Shown one piece after another: positions 1 to 5,947 of a stretch of DNA of 14,096 nucleotides. Within the stretch, counting starts at the first letter, position 1. The number at the start of each line of letters is the position of its first letter. The DNA is taken from assembly GCA_934408795.1 (NCBI GenBank), contig CAKRVQ010000011.1, positions 1-14,096 of the forward strand, in the 5' to 3' direction. The translations under genes and the position numbers were made by a program. The notes below the pieces were generated by a model, which was given only the letters and a program-made list of their open reading frames with translations, searched no databases and had not been told where the DNA came from. This stretch comes from an uncultured Eubacteriales bacterium (GTDB lineage: Bacteria; Bacillota; Clostridia; Oscillospirales; Acutalibacteraceae).

Positions 1-103
1 TCTTCTTGTCTTTTACCATCTTGACGATTATCAATGCGATGACGGCGGCAAGAACCGCGCATATGATTATCGTGGGGTAGTTATTTGACAACCATTCAAT
101 CAT
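1..103 (-). CDS. FeoB-associated small membrane protein (5' part only; runs off the left edge)
   Basis: The first 34 codons are visible, starting at ATG 103 and reading MIEWLSNNYPTIIICAVLAA and then VIALIIVKMVKDKK. This is a short N-terminus, one membrane helix (about residues 11-28) and a Lys-rich cytoplasmic start after it. That is the layout of the FeoB-associated Cys-rich membrane protein family, whose members are about 50-60 residues and end in a Cys/Gly-rich tail. The tail would lie outside the window and cannot be checked. A GGAAGTGA-like ribosome binding site sits 5-12 nt upstream. The gene starts 32 nt after the feoB stop with no terminator between, so it is almost certainly the last known member of the feo operon. 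Its role in the family is unproven; a function in handling Fe(II) at the FeoB pore is usually assumed. Confidence 0.8.
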   Translation of the reverse strand, partial: MIEWLSNNYPTIIICAVLAAVIALIIVKMVKDKK

Positions 104-135
104 ATAAGATCACTTCCGATATTCATTGTTTCCTA

Positions 136-2538
136 TTACTTAATTGTGAGCTTGGTAGCTGCCTTGTACGGCTTTGCAATCATATAGATCGCGAAAGCGA
201 GAATGAGAGCTGCCACTGCAAGACCCAGCCAATTTATCACGCCTGTTGCGAACACGCTGCCGATCTGGTAGACGACGAATGATACGCAGTAGGCAAACAC
301 GCACTGATATCCGATCGCGAACCAGGTCCACTTAGCGGAGTTCATCTCACGCTTGATAGCGCCGATAGCCGCGAAGCAAGGTGCGCAAAGCAGGTTGAAG
401 AGGAGGAACGAGTAAGCTGCAAGCTTTGACATTCCTTCGAAGTCGAGGACTCCGAACACTCCGACGACCTCTTCCTTAGCGACAAGGCCCATTATTGTAG
501 CTATTGTCGCCTTTATGTTGCCGAATCCGAGAGGAGCGAAGATCCAGCTTACGGCACCGCCTATGATTCCGAGGATGCTGTCCTCAAGTTCCATATCGGC
601 GCTGAATCCGAAACCGCCGGACGGAAGCTTTCCGAACACGCTGCCCGCCCAGATGATGATCGAAGAAAGAAGGATGATGGTTCCGGCTTTCTTGATGAAC
701 GACCAACCGCGCTCCCACATTGAACGGAAGATGTTTGACGGTGTGGGCCAGTGGTAAGCGGGAAGCTCCATAACGAACGGAGCGGGATCTCCTGCGAACA
801 TCTTTGTCTTCTTAAGCATGATACCCGATATGATGATCGCAGCGGCACCGACGAAGTATGCACTCGGTGCGACCCACCATGCGCCGTGGAACAGTGCAGA
901 TGCGATAAGTGCGATTATCGGGAGTTTTGCTCCGCAGGGGATAAATGTTGTTGTCATTATGGTCATTCTGCGGTCGCGTTCGTTTTCAATGGTACGCGAA
1001 GCCATTATACCGGGAACGCCGCATCCGGTGCCTATGAGCATCGGTATGAAGGATTTACCGGACAGGCCGAACTTACGGAAGATACGGTCCATAATGAAGG
1101 CTATACGCGCCATATAACCGCAGGATTCAAGGAATGCGAGGAAGAAGAACAGAACGAACATCTGAGGAACGAATCCGAGAACGGCGCCGACACCGCCGAC
1201 TATACCGTCAAGGATAAGTCCGTTAAGCCACTCGGGGCAATTGACGGCATCAAGGCCGTCGCCTACAAGCACCGGAACGCCGGGCACCCATACGCCGTAG
1301 GTCGTTGTATCGGGAACATCGTCCGATTCCATTGCGGCATCATATGCAGCCGAGATATCGAAACCTTCTTCTTTCAGGGAATCCGCATAGCTTCCGTATG
1401 CTTCGTCAAAGGCGCCGAAATCTTCATCCTCGATAGCTGCGAGGATATCCTCGGCACCGACGGTTCCCTTGTCGACTGCCGCCTTTACGGTTGCAACGAC
1501 ATCGTCGGTCCAAATATGCTCCTTGGCATATTCGTTCATATCGTTATCGTAGTCGGAGGTTCCTATTCCGAAGAGGTGATATCCTTCTCCGAATAGGCCG
1601 TCATTCGTCCAATCGGTGACCCATGTGCCGACAGTGGTGACCGAGATGTAGTAAACAAGGAACATTATGACTGCGAAAATAGGGAGCGCTGCAAATCTGT
1701 TTGTTACAACGCGGTCGATCTTATCCGAAACGGTAAGCTTACCTGCATCTCTCTTCTTGTAGCAGCCCTTTATTATGCTTGCTATGTAAACATAACGCTC
1801 ATTGGTGATTATGCTCTCGGCATCATCATCAAGCTCTTTTTCCGCAGCGGCTATATCGGTTTCGATATGTGCCAGCGTCTCTGCGGGAAGTTTCAGCTTT
1901 TCAAGAACCTTATCATCTCTCTCAAAGATCTTGATAGCGTACCAGCGCTGCTGCTCTTCGGGCATTGAATGGAGGGCAGCCTCTTCGATATGAGCGATAG
2001 CGTGCTCAACGGTTCCCGAGAAGGTATGCATGGGAACTGTTTTGGTTTTCTTGTTTGCAGCTTCGACTGCAGCATCTGCGGCCTCGGTTATGCCCGTGCC
2101 TTTAAGAGCGGATATCTCGACGATCTTGCATCCAAGCTCTCTTTCAAGCTCTGCAATGTTTATCTTATCCCCGTTTTTCTTTACGACATCCATCATATTA
2201 ACGGCGATAACGACCGGAATGCCGAGCTCTGTCAGCTGGGTGGTGAGGTAAAGGTTACGCTCAAGGTTCGTTCCGTCGATGATATTAAGGATAACATCGG
2301 GGCGTTCTTCTATAAGGAAGTTTCTCGCAACGACCTCTTCAAGTGTATAAGGTGAGAGCGAGTAGATGCCGGGAAGGTCGACAACCGTAACGCCGTCATG
2401 CTTTTTCAGCTTACCTTCCTTTTTTTCGACGGTAACTCCGGGCCAGTTACCGACAAACTGGTTTGCGCCCGTAAGTGCGTTAAACAGTGTTGTTTTACCG
2501 CAGGTAGGGTTACCCGCAAGGGCGATTTTAATACTCAT
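136..2538 (-). CDS. feoB: Ferrous iron transport protein B (GTPase-coupled Fe(II) permease)
   Basis: 800 residues, a full-length FeoB. The N-terminal cytoplasmic G domain shows G1 GNPTCGKT (9-16), switch I VGNWPGVTVEKKEG (29-42), G3 DLPG (54-57), G4 NMMD (114-117) and G5 SALKG (143-147). A helical spacer follows to about residue 275. The first membrane helix is at 283-300, then an unusually large acidic outside loop (about 315-435), then the Gate/FeoB_C core with TGCGVPGIMASR (504-515), FIPCGAKLP (532-540) and CAPC (718-721). These cysteines are conserved in the family and implicated in metal passage. Known role: GTP-dependent uptake of Fe(II) across the inner membrane, mainly under anaerobic or iron-poor conditions. 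G1 has Thr where most FeoBs have Asn (GNPN). Start is ATG 2538, with AGGAG at 2551-2555, a slightly long 12-nt spacing. The gene follows two feoA genes, and a palindromic operator lies just upstream of its ribosome binding site. Confidence 0.97.
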   Translation of the reverse strand: MSIKIALAGNPTCGKTTLFNALTGANQFVGNWPGVTVEKKEGKLKKHDGVTVVDLPGIYSLSPYTLEEVVARNFLIEERPDVILNIIDGTNLERNLYLTTQLTELGIPVVIAVNMMDVVKKNGDKINIAELERELGCKIVEISALKGTGITEAADAAVEAANKKTKTVPMHTFSGTVEHAIAHIEEAALHSMPEEQQRWYAIKIFERDDKVLEKLKLPAETLAHIETDIAAAEKELDDDAESIITNERYVYIASIIKGCYKKRDAGKLTVSDKIDRVVTNRFAALPIFAVIMFLVYYISVTTVGTWVTDWTNDGLFGEGYHLFGIGTSDYDNDMNEYAKEHIWTDDVVATVKAAVDKGTVGAEDILAAIEDEDFGAFDEAYGSYADSLKEEGFDISAAYDAAMESDDVPDTTTYGVWVPGVPVLVGDGLDAVNCPEWLNGLILDGIVGGVGAVLGFVPQMFVLFFFLAFLESCGYMARIAFIMDRIFRKFGLSGKSFIPMLIGTGCGVPGIMASRTIENERDRRMTIMTTTFIPCGAKLPIIALIASALFHGAWWVAPSAYFVGAAAIIISGIMLKKTKMFAGDPAPFVMELPAYHWPTPSNIFRSMWERGWSFIKKAGTIILLSSIIIWAGSVFGKLPSGGFGFSADMELEDSILGIIGGAVSWIFAPLGFGNIKATIATIMGLVAKEEVVGVFGVLDFEGMSKLAAYSFLLFNLLCAPCFAAIGAIKREMNSAKWTWFAIGYQCVFAYCVSFVVYQIGSVFATGVINWLGLAVAALILAFAIYMIAKPYKAATKLTIK

Positions 2539-2557
2539 ACTTTCTTTCGTCTCCTTT

Positions 2558-2575
2558 GGTTAGTTTTAACTAACC
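2558..2575 (-). promoter_or_regulatory. Palindromic operator in front of feoB (putative iron-regulator box)
   Basis: The 18-bp perfect palindrome GGTTAGTTAAAACTAACC (8-bp arms, 2-nt centre; minus strand shown) lies in the 77-nt gap between the second feoA and feoB, 2 nt upstream of the feoB ribosome binding site. Its core GTTAG-N6-CTAAC is the same as in the operator on the feo promoter at 3120-3135. DtxR/IdeR/MntR-family metalloregulators bind boxes built from TTAG/CTAA half sites, so an Fe-responsive DtxR-type repressor is the natural candidate. No regulator gene is in the window. No convincing -35/-10 pair precedes it, so it may act as a roadblock or serve a weak internal promoter. As RNA it could also form a 7-bp hairpin next to the ribosome binding site. 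Confidence 0.65.
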
Positions 2576-2615
2576 CAGTACTGAAAAATTACGAAAACTT
2601 AAACAACGACCGAGA

Positions 2616-2837
2616 TTATTCGACCTCGACCATTTCGGCATCCGCCTTACGAAGCGAGAGCTCATAGCCCCTGACGGTAACTTCGACCGGATCGCCGAGC
2701 GGTGCAACCTTACGGATATAAACATCGACACCCTTTGTGATGCCCATATCCATAATGCGGCGTTTTACCGCGCCCTCGCCGCAGAGCTTGGTGACCTTTA
2801 CAGTCTCCCCCACCTTTGCCTCTCTAAGAGTTTTCAT
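2616..2837 (-). CDS. feoA: FeoA domain protein (second of two)
   Basis: 73 residues, a complete stand-alone FeoA of the usual length. The pattern is typical of this SH3-like fold: a short lead-in (MKTLREAKVGETVKV), the RRIMDMGITKG motif (about 27-37), then beta strands with APLGDPVEVTVRGYELSLRKADA. FeoA is a small cytoplasmic protein that associates with FeoB and is needed for full Fe(II) uptake; its exact mechanism is unsettled. A GGAGGG ribosome binding site stands 9 nt before ATG 2837. It lies 17 nt downstream of the other feoA and 77 nt upstream of feoB. The two FeoA proteins are clearly different in sequence, so this is an old paralogue pair rather than a recent duplication. Of the two, this one looks more like canonical FeoA. 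Confidence 0.93.
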   Translation of the reverse strand: MKTLREAKVGETVKVTKLCGEGAVKRRIMDMGITKGVDVYIRKVAPLGDPVEVTVRGYELSLRKADAEMVEVE

Positions 2838-2854
2838 GCGCCTATTCCCTCCGT

Positions 2855-3064
2855 TCAGATAAATATTCTCTGCGCCATCTCGCGGCTGACCGCGACACGC
2901 GCTTCTTTAACATTGACTATAACGTTACCGCCTATCGTATTTATGACCGTGACAACGGCACCGGGTACGAATCCGAGATCTTCAAGGTGTTTTTTGACCT
3001 CGGGTGATCCCGAAACGCGTTTGATTATGTTTTCTTCGCCCGGAGTTGCAAACACCAGCGGCAT
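2855..3064 (-). CDS. feoA: FeoA domain protein (first of two)
   Basis: 69 residues when started at ATG 3064 (MPLVFATPGEENIIKRVSG...). It carries the FeoA-type segment VKKHLEDLGFVPGAVVTVIN and ends with EARVAVSREMAQRIFI, the usual C-terminal beta strand and helix of small Clostridia FeoA proteins. An in-frame GTG at 3085 would add seven residues (MKGCRCN). I prefer ATG 3064 because family members normally begin MPLxFAxPGE and because the AAAGG at 3078-3082 can serve ATG 3064, while nothing resembling a ribosome binding site precedes the GTG. The spacing of 13 nt is long, so the start remains somewhat open. It is the first gene after the feo promoter, with a leader of about 73 nt. Predicted role: cytoplasmic accessory to FeoB. 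Confidence 0.9.
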   Translation of the reverse strand: MPLVFATPGEENIIKRVSGSPEVKKHLEDLGFVPGAVVTVINTIGGNVIVNVKEARVAVSREMAQRIFI

Positions 3065-3119
3065 ATTACATCGACATCCTTTCACGAAAAGCGGCGCTTA
3101 TGTGAGCGGACTCTTCGCA

Positions 3120-3142
3120 GTTAGCTCTTGCTAACCTGTTAG
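3120..3142 (-). promoter_or_regulatory. Operator on the feo transcription start (putative iron-regulator boxes)
   Basis: Two overlapping inverted repeats sit immediately downstream of the -10 box. 3120-3135 is GTTAGC-AAGA-GCTAAC (6-bp arms). 3131-3142 is CTAAC-AG-GTTAG (5-bp arms). Together they give three TTAG/CTAA-type half sites covering roughly positions -5 to +18 of the predicted transcript. A bound repressor would block the promoter. The core GTTAG-N6-CTAAC recurs ahead of feoB at 2558-2575. A DtxR-family Fe(II)-dependent repressor is inferred from the half-site sequence and the genes controlled. A Fur box would look different (AT-rich GATAAT repeats). Confidence 0.7.
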
Positions 3143-3143
3143 T

Positions 3144-3172
3144 ATTATAGAACCGCGGCGAACTTTTGTCAA
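3144..3172 (-). promoter_or_regulatory. Sigma-A promoter of the feo operon
   Basis: Perfect consensus hexamers are present on the minus strand: -35 TTGACA at 3167-3172 and -10 TATAAT at 3144-3149, separated by exactly 17 nt. The predicted start is near 3137. The leader to the first feoA start is then about 73 nt. The strength of the promoter fits a gene set held off by a repressor bound at the overlapping operator. Confidence 0.88.
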
Positions 3173-3260
3173 TAGTTTTTTACGGGTAATTTTCAACATT
3201 TTAGGAGTCCGCCGAAAAGGGGAATCCGTGCGATTTTACCAAAGTCCCGGGATGAAGCGG

Positions 3261-3501
3261 GCGGCGCGCAAGGTGCGCCGCCGAGGCGGAGGCACGAGCG
3301 TGATGCAGACGCGGCGCGCAGGGTGCGCCGCGGAGCGAGAGCCACAGAGTACGGCGAGTGTATCGAGACAGCGGGACCGAGGTGTGATGCGGGTGCGGCG
3401 CAGAGGCAGAGATCTGAGCGTGATGCTGGCGCGGCGCGCAAGGTGCGCCGCGGAGGCGGAGGCACGAGCGTTATGCGGGCGCGGCGCGCAGGGTGCGCCG
3501 C
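3261..3501. repeat. Degenerate tandem array of ~50-bp hairpin units
   Basis: Five units start at 3261, 3311, 3395, 3431 and 3481. A full unit is a 21-nt hairpin, arm GCGGCGCGC, loop AAG or AGG, arm GTGCGCCGC, followed by a spacer of about 29 nt resembling GAGGCGGAGGCACGAGCGT then GATGC. Units at 3261 and 3431 are nearly identical over 50 bp. The unit at 3311 has a longer, diverged spacer (63 nt). The unit at 3395 keeps GCGGCGC and the spacer but has lost 14 nt of hairpin. The unit at 3481 keeps only the hairpin. The stem has nine pairs when read as plus-strand RNA (one G-U) but contains an A-C mismatch on the minus strand. No transposase or coding function is visible. It may be a REP/MITE-like element or a structured RNA. 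Confidence 0.8.
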
Positions 3502-3505
3502 GTAC

Positions 3506-3534
3506 GCGCCCGTGCGCCTTCGGCGCGTGGGCGC
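3506..3534 (+). repeat. Long GC-rich hairpin I
   Basis: Imperfect palindrome with 13-pair arms and loop TTC: outer GCGCCC/GGGCGC, then a GT/GT tandem that pairs as G-U and U-G only in plus-strand RNA, then GCGCC/GGCGC. It directly follows the last array unit. There is no T-run after it, so it is not an intrinsic terminator. Confidence 0.65.
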
Positions 3535-3580
3535 AATGAGATTATCGGTGGGGCGATTGCTTACGGCAGGCGACAGACAA

Positions 3581-3622
3581 GCCGCCCGTCGGCGCGCGCA
3601 TCCGTGCGCGGCGGTGGGCGGC
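3581..3622 (+). repeat. Long GC-rich hairpin II
   Basis: A 42-nt near-palindrome with 19-position arms around loop ATCC (3600-3603). Fifteen positions are Watson-Crick, three are G-U in the plus-strand sense (3588/3615, 3589/3614, 3598/3605) and one is G-G (3592/3611). The outer part, CCCGT facing GTGGG, repeats the design of the hairpin at 3506-3534. No poly-T follows. Confidence 0.65.
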
Positions 3623-3643
3623 GGAAAGTCGGAGAAAAGCAGT

Positions 3644-3686
3644 AAAAAAGCCCCGGGGCACTGCAAAAGCGATGCTTTCCGGGGCC
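3644..3686 (-). terminator. Intrinsic terminator of the pcrA-nfnA-nfnB transcript
   Basis: On the minus strand, GCCCCGG (3679-3685) pairs with CCGGGGC (3650-3656), enclosing a smaller AAAGC-ATC-GCTTT hairpin, and is followed directly by six T residues (complement of 3644-3649). It lies about 20 nt after the nfnB stop. On the plus strand a T-run occurs only after a further gap (3694-3699), so action in that direction is possible but weaker. Confidence 0.88.
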
Positions 3687-3706
3687 GTTGACCTTTTTTC
3701 GGTCGG

Positions 3707-5098
3707 CTATTTTGATTGTTCCGACAGGTATTTATGTATGGATTTTGCGGCTTGCTTGCCCGCACCCATTGCAAGGATCACCGTCGCGGCACCTGTAACT
3801 GCATCTCCGCCGGCGTATACCCCTGTTTTGGTCGTCATTAAGTTTTCGTCAACGACCAGGCAGCCCCTTGCGTTTGCCTCTATTCCGGTAGTGGTTGTGC
3901 GTATCAGCGGGTTGGGAGAGGTGCCTATTGCCATTATTGCGGCATCCACATCAAGCACAAATTCCGATCCTTTTTTCGGAATCGGGCGGCGTCTGCCGGA
4001 TGCATCCGGTTCGCCGAGCTCCATTTCAATGCACTCCATACCGGTTATGACACCGTCATCGCCGTGAAGGATCCTCGTGGGGTTGCAGAGCAACTTGAAT
4101 TCAATGCCCTCCTCCATTGCGTGATGAACTTCTTCTTTTCGTGCAGGCATCTCATCGAGCGAACGCCTGTAAACGATATAGACATGCTCTGCACCGAGAC
4201 GCTTTGCGCATCTTGCGGCATCCATTGCTACATTTCCGCCGCCGCAGACGGCAACGGCGCGAGCCTTATGTATCGGCGTATCGTACTCGTCGCGGTATGC
4301 CTTCATCAGGTTGATCCTTGTCAGAAACTCGTTTGCCGAGTAGACGCCGACACTGTCCTCACCCTCTATTCCGAGGAAGGACGGCAGACCTGCACCCGAG
4401 CCAATGAATACGGCTTTATAGCCCATATCCATTATCTCGTCGACCGACAGGACCTTGCCGATGACCATATCGGTCATTATTTTGACACCGAGTTTTTTAA
4501 GTCCTTCGACCTCTGTCGCCACTATCTTTTTCGGCAGGCGAAATTCGGGAATGCCGTAGACCAGCACTCCTCCCGCCGTATGGAATGCTTCAAACACGGT
4601 GACATCATATCCGAGCTTTGCAAGGTCGCCCGCGCAGGTGAGCCCCGAGGGTCCCGCCCCTATCACCGCTGCCTTTATTCCGTTCGGCTTGACATCCGCC
4701 GCCTCTTCGGTTCCGTTTTTCATATGATGATCGGCGGCAAACCGTTCGAGCCTGCCTATTCCAACCGGTTCGCCCTTTATGCCTCGGACGCATCTGCCTT
4801 CACACTGGTTTTCCTGCGGGCAGACCCTGCCGCAAACCGCCGGCAATGACGAATCCTCCGAGATCACGGAATATGCTCCCTCAAAATCTCCCTCACGGAT
4901 CTTAGCGATAAAATCGGGGATCTTTACCCCCACGGGGCATCCGCCGACGCAGGGGCGGTTTTTGCAGCCGAGGCAGCGCCCCGCCTCTTTCACGGCCTCC
5001 GATTCACTGTATCCGAGGCAAACTTCTTCAAAGTTTTTATTTCTTACATCGGGTGCCTGCTCAGACACGGGTGTTTTTTTCGGTGACATATCAGCCAT
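3707..5098 (-). CDS. nfnB: NfnB: large subunit of NADH-dependent reduced ferredoxin:NADP+ oxidoreductase (GltA-like flavoprotein)
   Basis: 463 residues from ATG 5098. Two Fe-S motifs lie at the N-terminus: CLGC-x4-C-x3-CP (Cys 42, 45, 50, 54) and C-x3-CPQE-x2-C-x3-C (Cys 89, 93, 99, 103). FAD binding is shown by GAGPSG (147-152) and the C-terminal AGGDAVTGAATVILAMGAGK. NADP(H) binding is shown by GGGNVAMDAARCAKRLGA (286-303) followed by YRRS. This is the glutamate-synthase small-subunit fold. Directly after nfnA and with no glutamate synthase large subunit nearby, it is best read as NfnB. The complex bifurcates or confurcates electrons among NADH, ferredoxin and NADP+ in the cytoplasm. Start choice: GAGG at 5109-5112 is 10 nt before ATG 5098; ATG 5107 lies only 1 nt after it, and ATG 5089 is a further option. 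The chosen start overlaps the nfnA stop by 8 nt, indicating translational coupling. The alternative assignment is the related sulfide dehydrogenase SudA. Confidence 0.88.
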   Translation of the reverse strand: MADMSPKKTPVSEQAPDVRNKNFEEVCLGYSESEAVKEAGRCLGCKNRPCVGGCPVGVKIPDFIAKIREGDFEGAYSVISEDSSLPAVCGRVCPQENQCEGRCVRGIKGEPVGIGRLERFAADHHMKNGTEEAADVKPNGIKAAVIGAGPSGLTCAGDLAKLGYDVTVFEAFHTAGGVLVYGIPEFRLPKKIVATEVEGLKKLGVKIMTDMVIGKVLSVDEIMDMGYKAVFIGSGAGLPSFLGIEGEDSVGVYSANEFLTRINLMKAYRDEYDTPIHKARAVAVCGGGNVAMDAARCAKRLGAEHVYIVYRRSLDEMPARKEEVHHAMEEGIEFKLLCNPTRILHGDDGVITGMECIEMELGEPDASGRRRPIPKKGSEFVLDVDAAIMAIGTSPNPLIRTTTTGIEANARGCLVVDENLMTTKTGVYAGGDAVTGAATVILAMGAGKQAAKSIHKYLSEQSK

Positions 5099-5933
5099 TG
5101 TTATCATACCTCATCAATCGACATTCATGATCTCTTGCCTTTTGCTCATACTCACGGTAGAAGCCGTTGCGCTTCATAAGGCTGTCGAAATCCACTTTAT
5201 GTCCGTCAAAGTCGGGCCCGTCAACACAGGCGAATTTTGTTTCCCCATCCACGGTGACACGGCATCCGCCGCACATTCCCGTTCCGTCGATCATGATCGG
5301 GTTCAGGCTGACAACGGTCTTTACTCCGTAAGGTTTTGTGGTAAGCGAAACAAACTTCATCATGGGGATAGGTCCTATTGCTATAACAAGGTCGTACTCC
5401 CCGTTTTCCAAAAGCTCCTTCAGGACATCGGTGACGAAGCCTTTCCTGCCGTAGCTGCCGTCGTCAGTGGTAATAAAGAGTCTGGAGCATACCTTTTTCA
5501 TTTCATCTTCAAGTATGACGATATCCTTATTTCTGAAGCCGGCTATAACATCGGTCTCAACCCCCATAGCGTGCAGCGCCTTTGCCTGGGGATAAGCGAT
5601 CGCGCATCCCACACCGCCGCCTATCACTATTGCTTTTTTTGCATTTCCGAACTCGGTGGGTCTGCCGAGCGGGCCGACAAAGTCGGCAATGTAATCTCCC
5701 TTTGAGAGTGAGGCAAGCTGCTTAGTCGAGAAACCGACGATCTGGAAAATAATGCTGACAGTTCCCTTTTCGCGATCGTAATCCGCTATTGTCAGCGGTA
5801 TGCGCTCGCCGAACTCGTCTACCCTGAATATTATAAACTGACCCGCCTGCGCCTTCGCGGCTATATAGGGCGCCTCTATTTCCATATAGACGACATTGTC
5901 GTTCAAATACCGCTTTTCTGCTATTCTGAACAT
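5091..5933 (-). CDS. nfnA: NfnA: small subunit of NADH-dependent reduced ferredoxin:NADP+ oxidoreductase
   Basis: 280 residues, matching the usual NfnA/SudB length. The N-terminal FAD-binding beta barrel carries RIPLTIAD (44-51). The NAD-binding Rossmann part carries IVIGGGVGCAIAYPQAKAL (102-120). The C-terminal [2Fe-2S] motif is MCGGC-x11-C (Cys 221, 224, 236), with Asp 238 and Asp 241 nearby. In Nfn structures the fourth ligand of this cluster is an Asp, so only three Cys is expected rather than a defect. It is related to dihydroorotate dehydrogenase electron-transfer subunits (PyrK), but the partner gene and the absence of pyrD make NfnA more likely. Ribosome binding site GGGAG is 7 nt before ATG 5933. 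It follows the helicase stop by 14 nt and overlaps nfnB. Confidence 0.88.
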   Translation of the reverse strand: MFRIAEKRYLNDNVVYMEIEAPYIAAKAQAGQFIIFRVDEFGERIPLTIADYDREKGTVSIIFQIVGFSTKQLASLSKGDYIADFVGPLGRPTEFGNAKKAIVIGGGVGCAIAYPQAKALHAMGVETDVIAGFRNKDIVILEDEMKKVCSRLFITTDDGSYGRKGFVTDVLKELLENGEYDLVIAIGPIPMMKFVSLTTKPYGVKTVVSLNPIMIDGTGMCGGCRVTVDGETKFACVDGPDFDGHKVDFDSLMKRNGFYREYEQKARDHECRLMRYDNNG

Positions 5934-5947
5934 TCTTACGCTCCCTG

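Larger units (their letters stand above)
3180..3643. other. Gene-free, GC-rich intergenic region with a hairpin-repeat array
   Basis: Between the nfn terminator and the feo promoter there are about 460 bases with no believable gene. Open frames run through on both strands only because the sequence is a GC-rich repeat; their translations are low-complexity Arg/Ala/Cys/Pro/Gly strings that match no domain I know and have no ribosome binding site. Base composition differs sharply from the flanking genes. The contents are the degenerate tandem array at 3261-3501 and two long hairpins at 3506-3534 and 3581-3622. The flanks 3180-3260, 3535-3580 and 3623-3643 show nothing recognisable. Confidence 0.75.

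Noticed and set aside
751..1596. A 281-codon open frame on the plus strand inside feoB.
   Set aside because: It is the antisense shadow of a clear FeoB coding frame with complete motifs; it has no recognisable domain.
2576..2615. A separate sigma-A promoter for feoB (TTGTTT, 17 nt, CAGTAC).
   Set aside because: The -10 match is poor and no better pair is present, so only the operator palindrome is reported.
3166..3201. A plus-strand promoter (TTGTCA ... TAATTT) that could drive the hairpin region rightward.
   Set aside because: Spacing is about 15 nt and the -10 match is poor. It overlaps the strong feo promoter in the opposite direction, so I cannot support it from sequence alone.
3261..3501. 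Could the repeated hairpins be a CRISPR array?
   Set aside because: The segments between hairpins are copies of one another rather than unique spacers, unit lengths vary (36, 50, 84), the stems are nearly complete palindromes with 3-nt loops, and no cas gene is present.
3193..3774. A 193-codon open frame on the minus strand across the repeat region, and two overlapping plus-strand frames (3228-3539, 3323-3691).
   Set aside because: They exist only because the repeats are GC-rich and stop-poor. Translations are low-complexity Arg/Ala/Pro/Cys strings, there is no ribosome binding site, and the minus frame overlaps both the terminator and the 3' end of nfnB.
4064..5705. Long plus-strand frames opposite nfnB and nfnA.
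   Set aside because: They are shadows of genes with clear Fe-S and nucleotide-binding motifs; their products show no domain and cross real gene boundaries.
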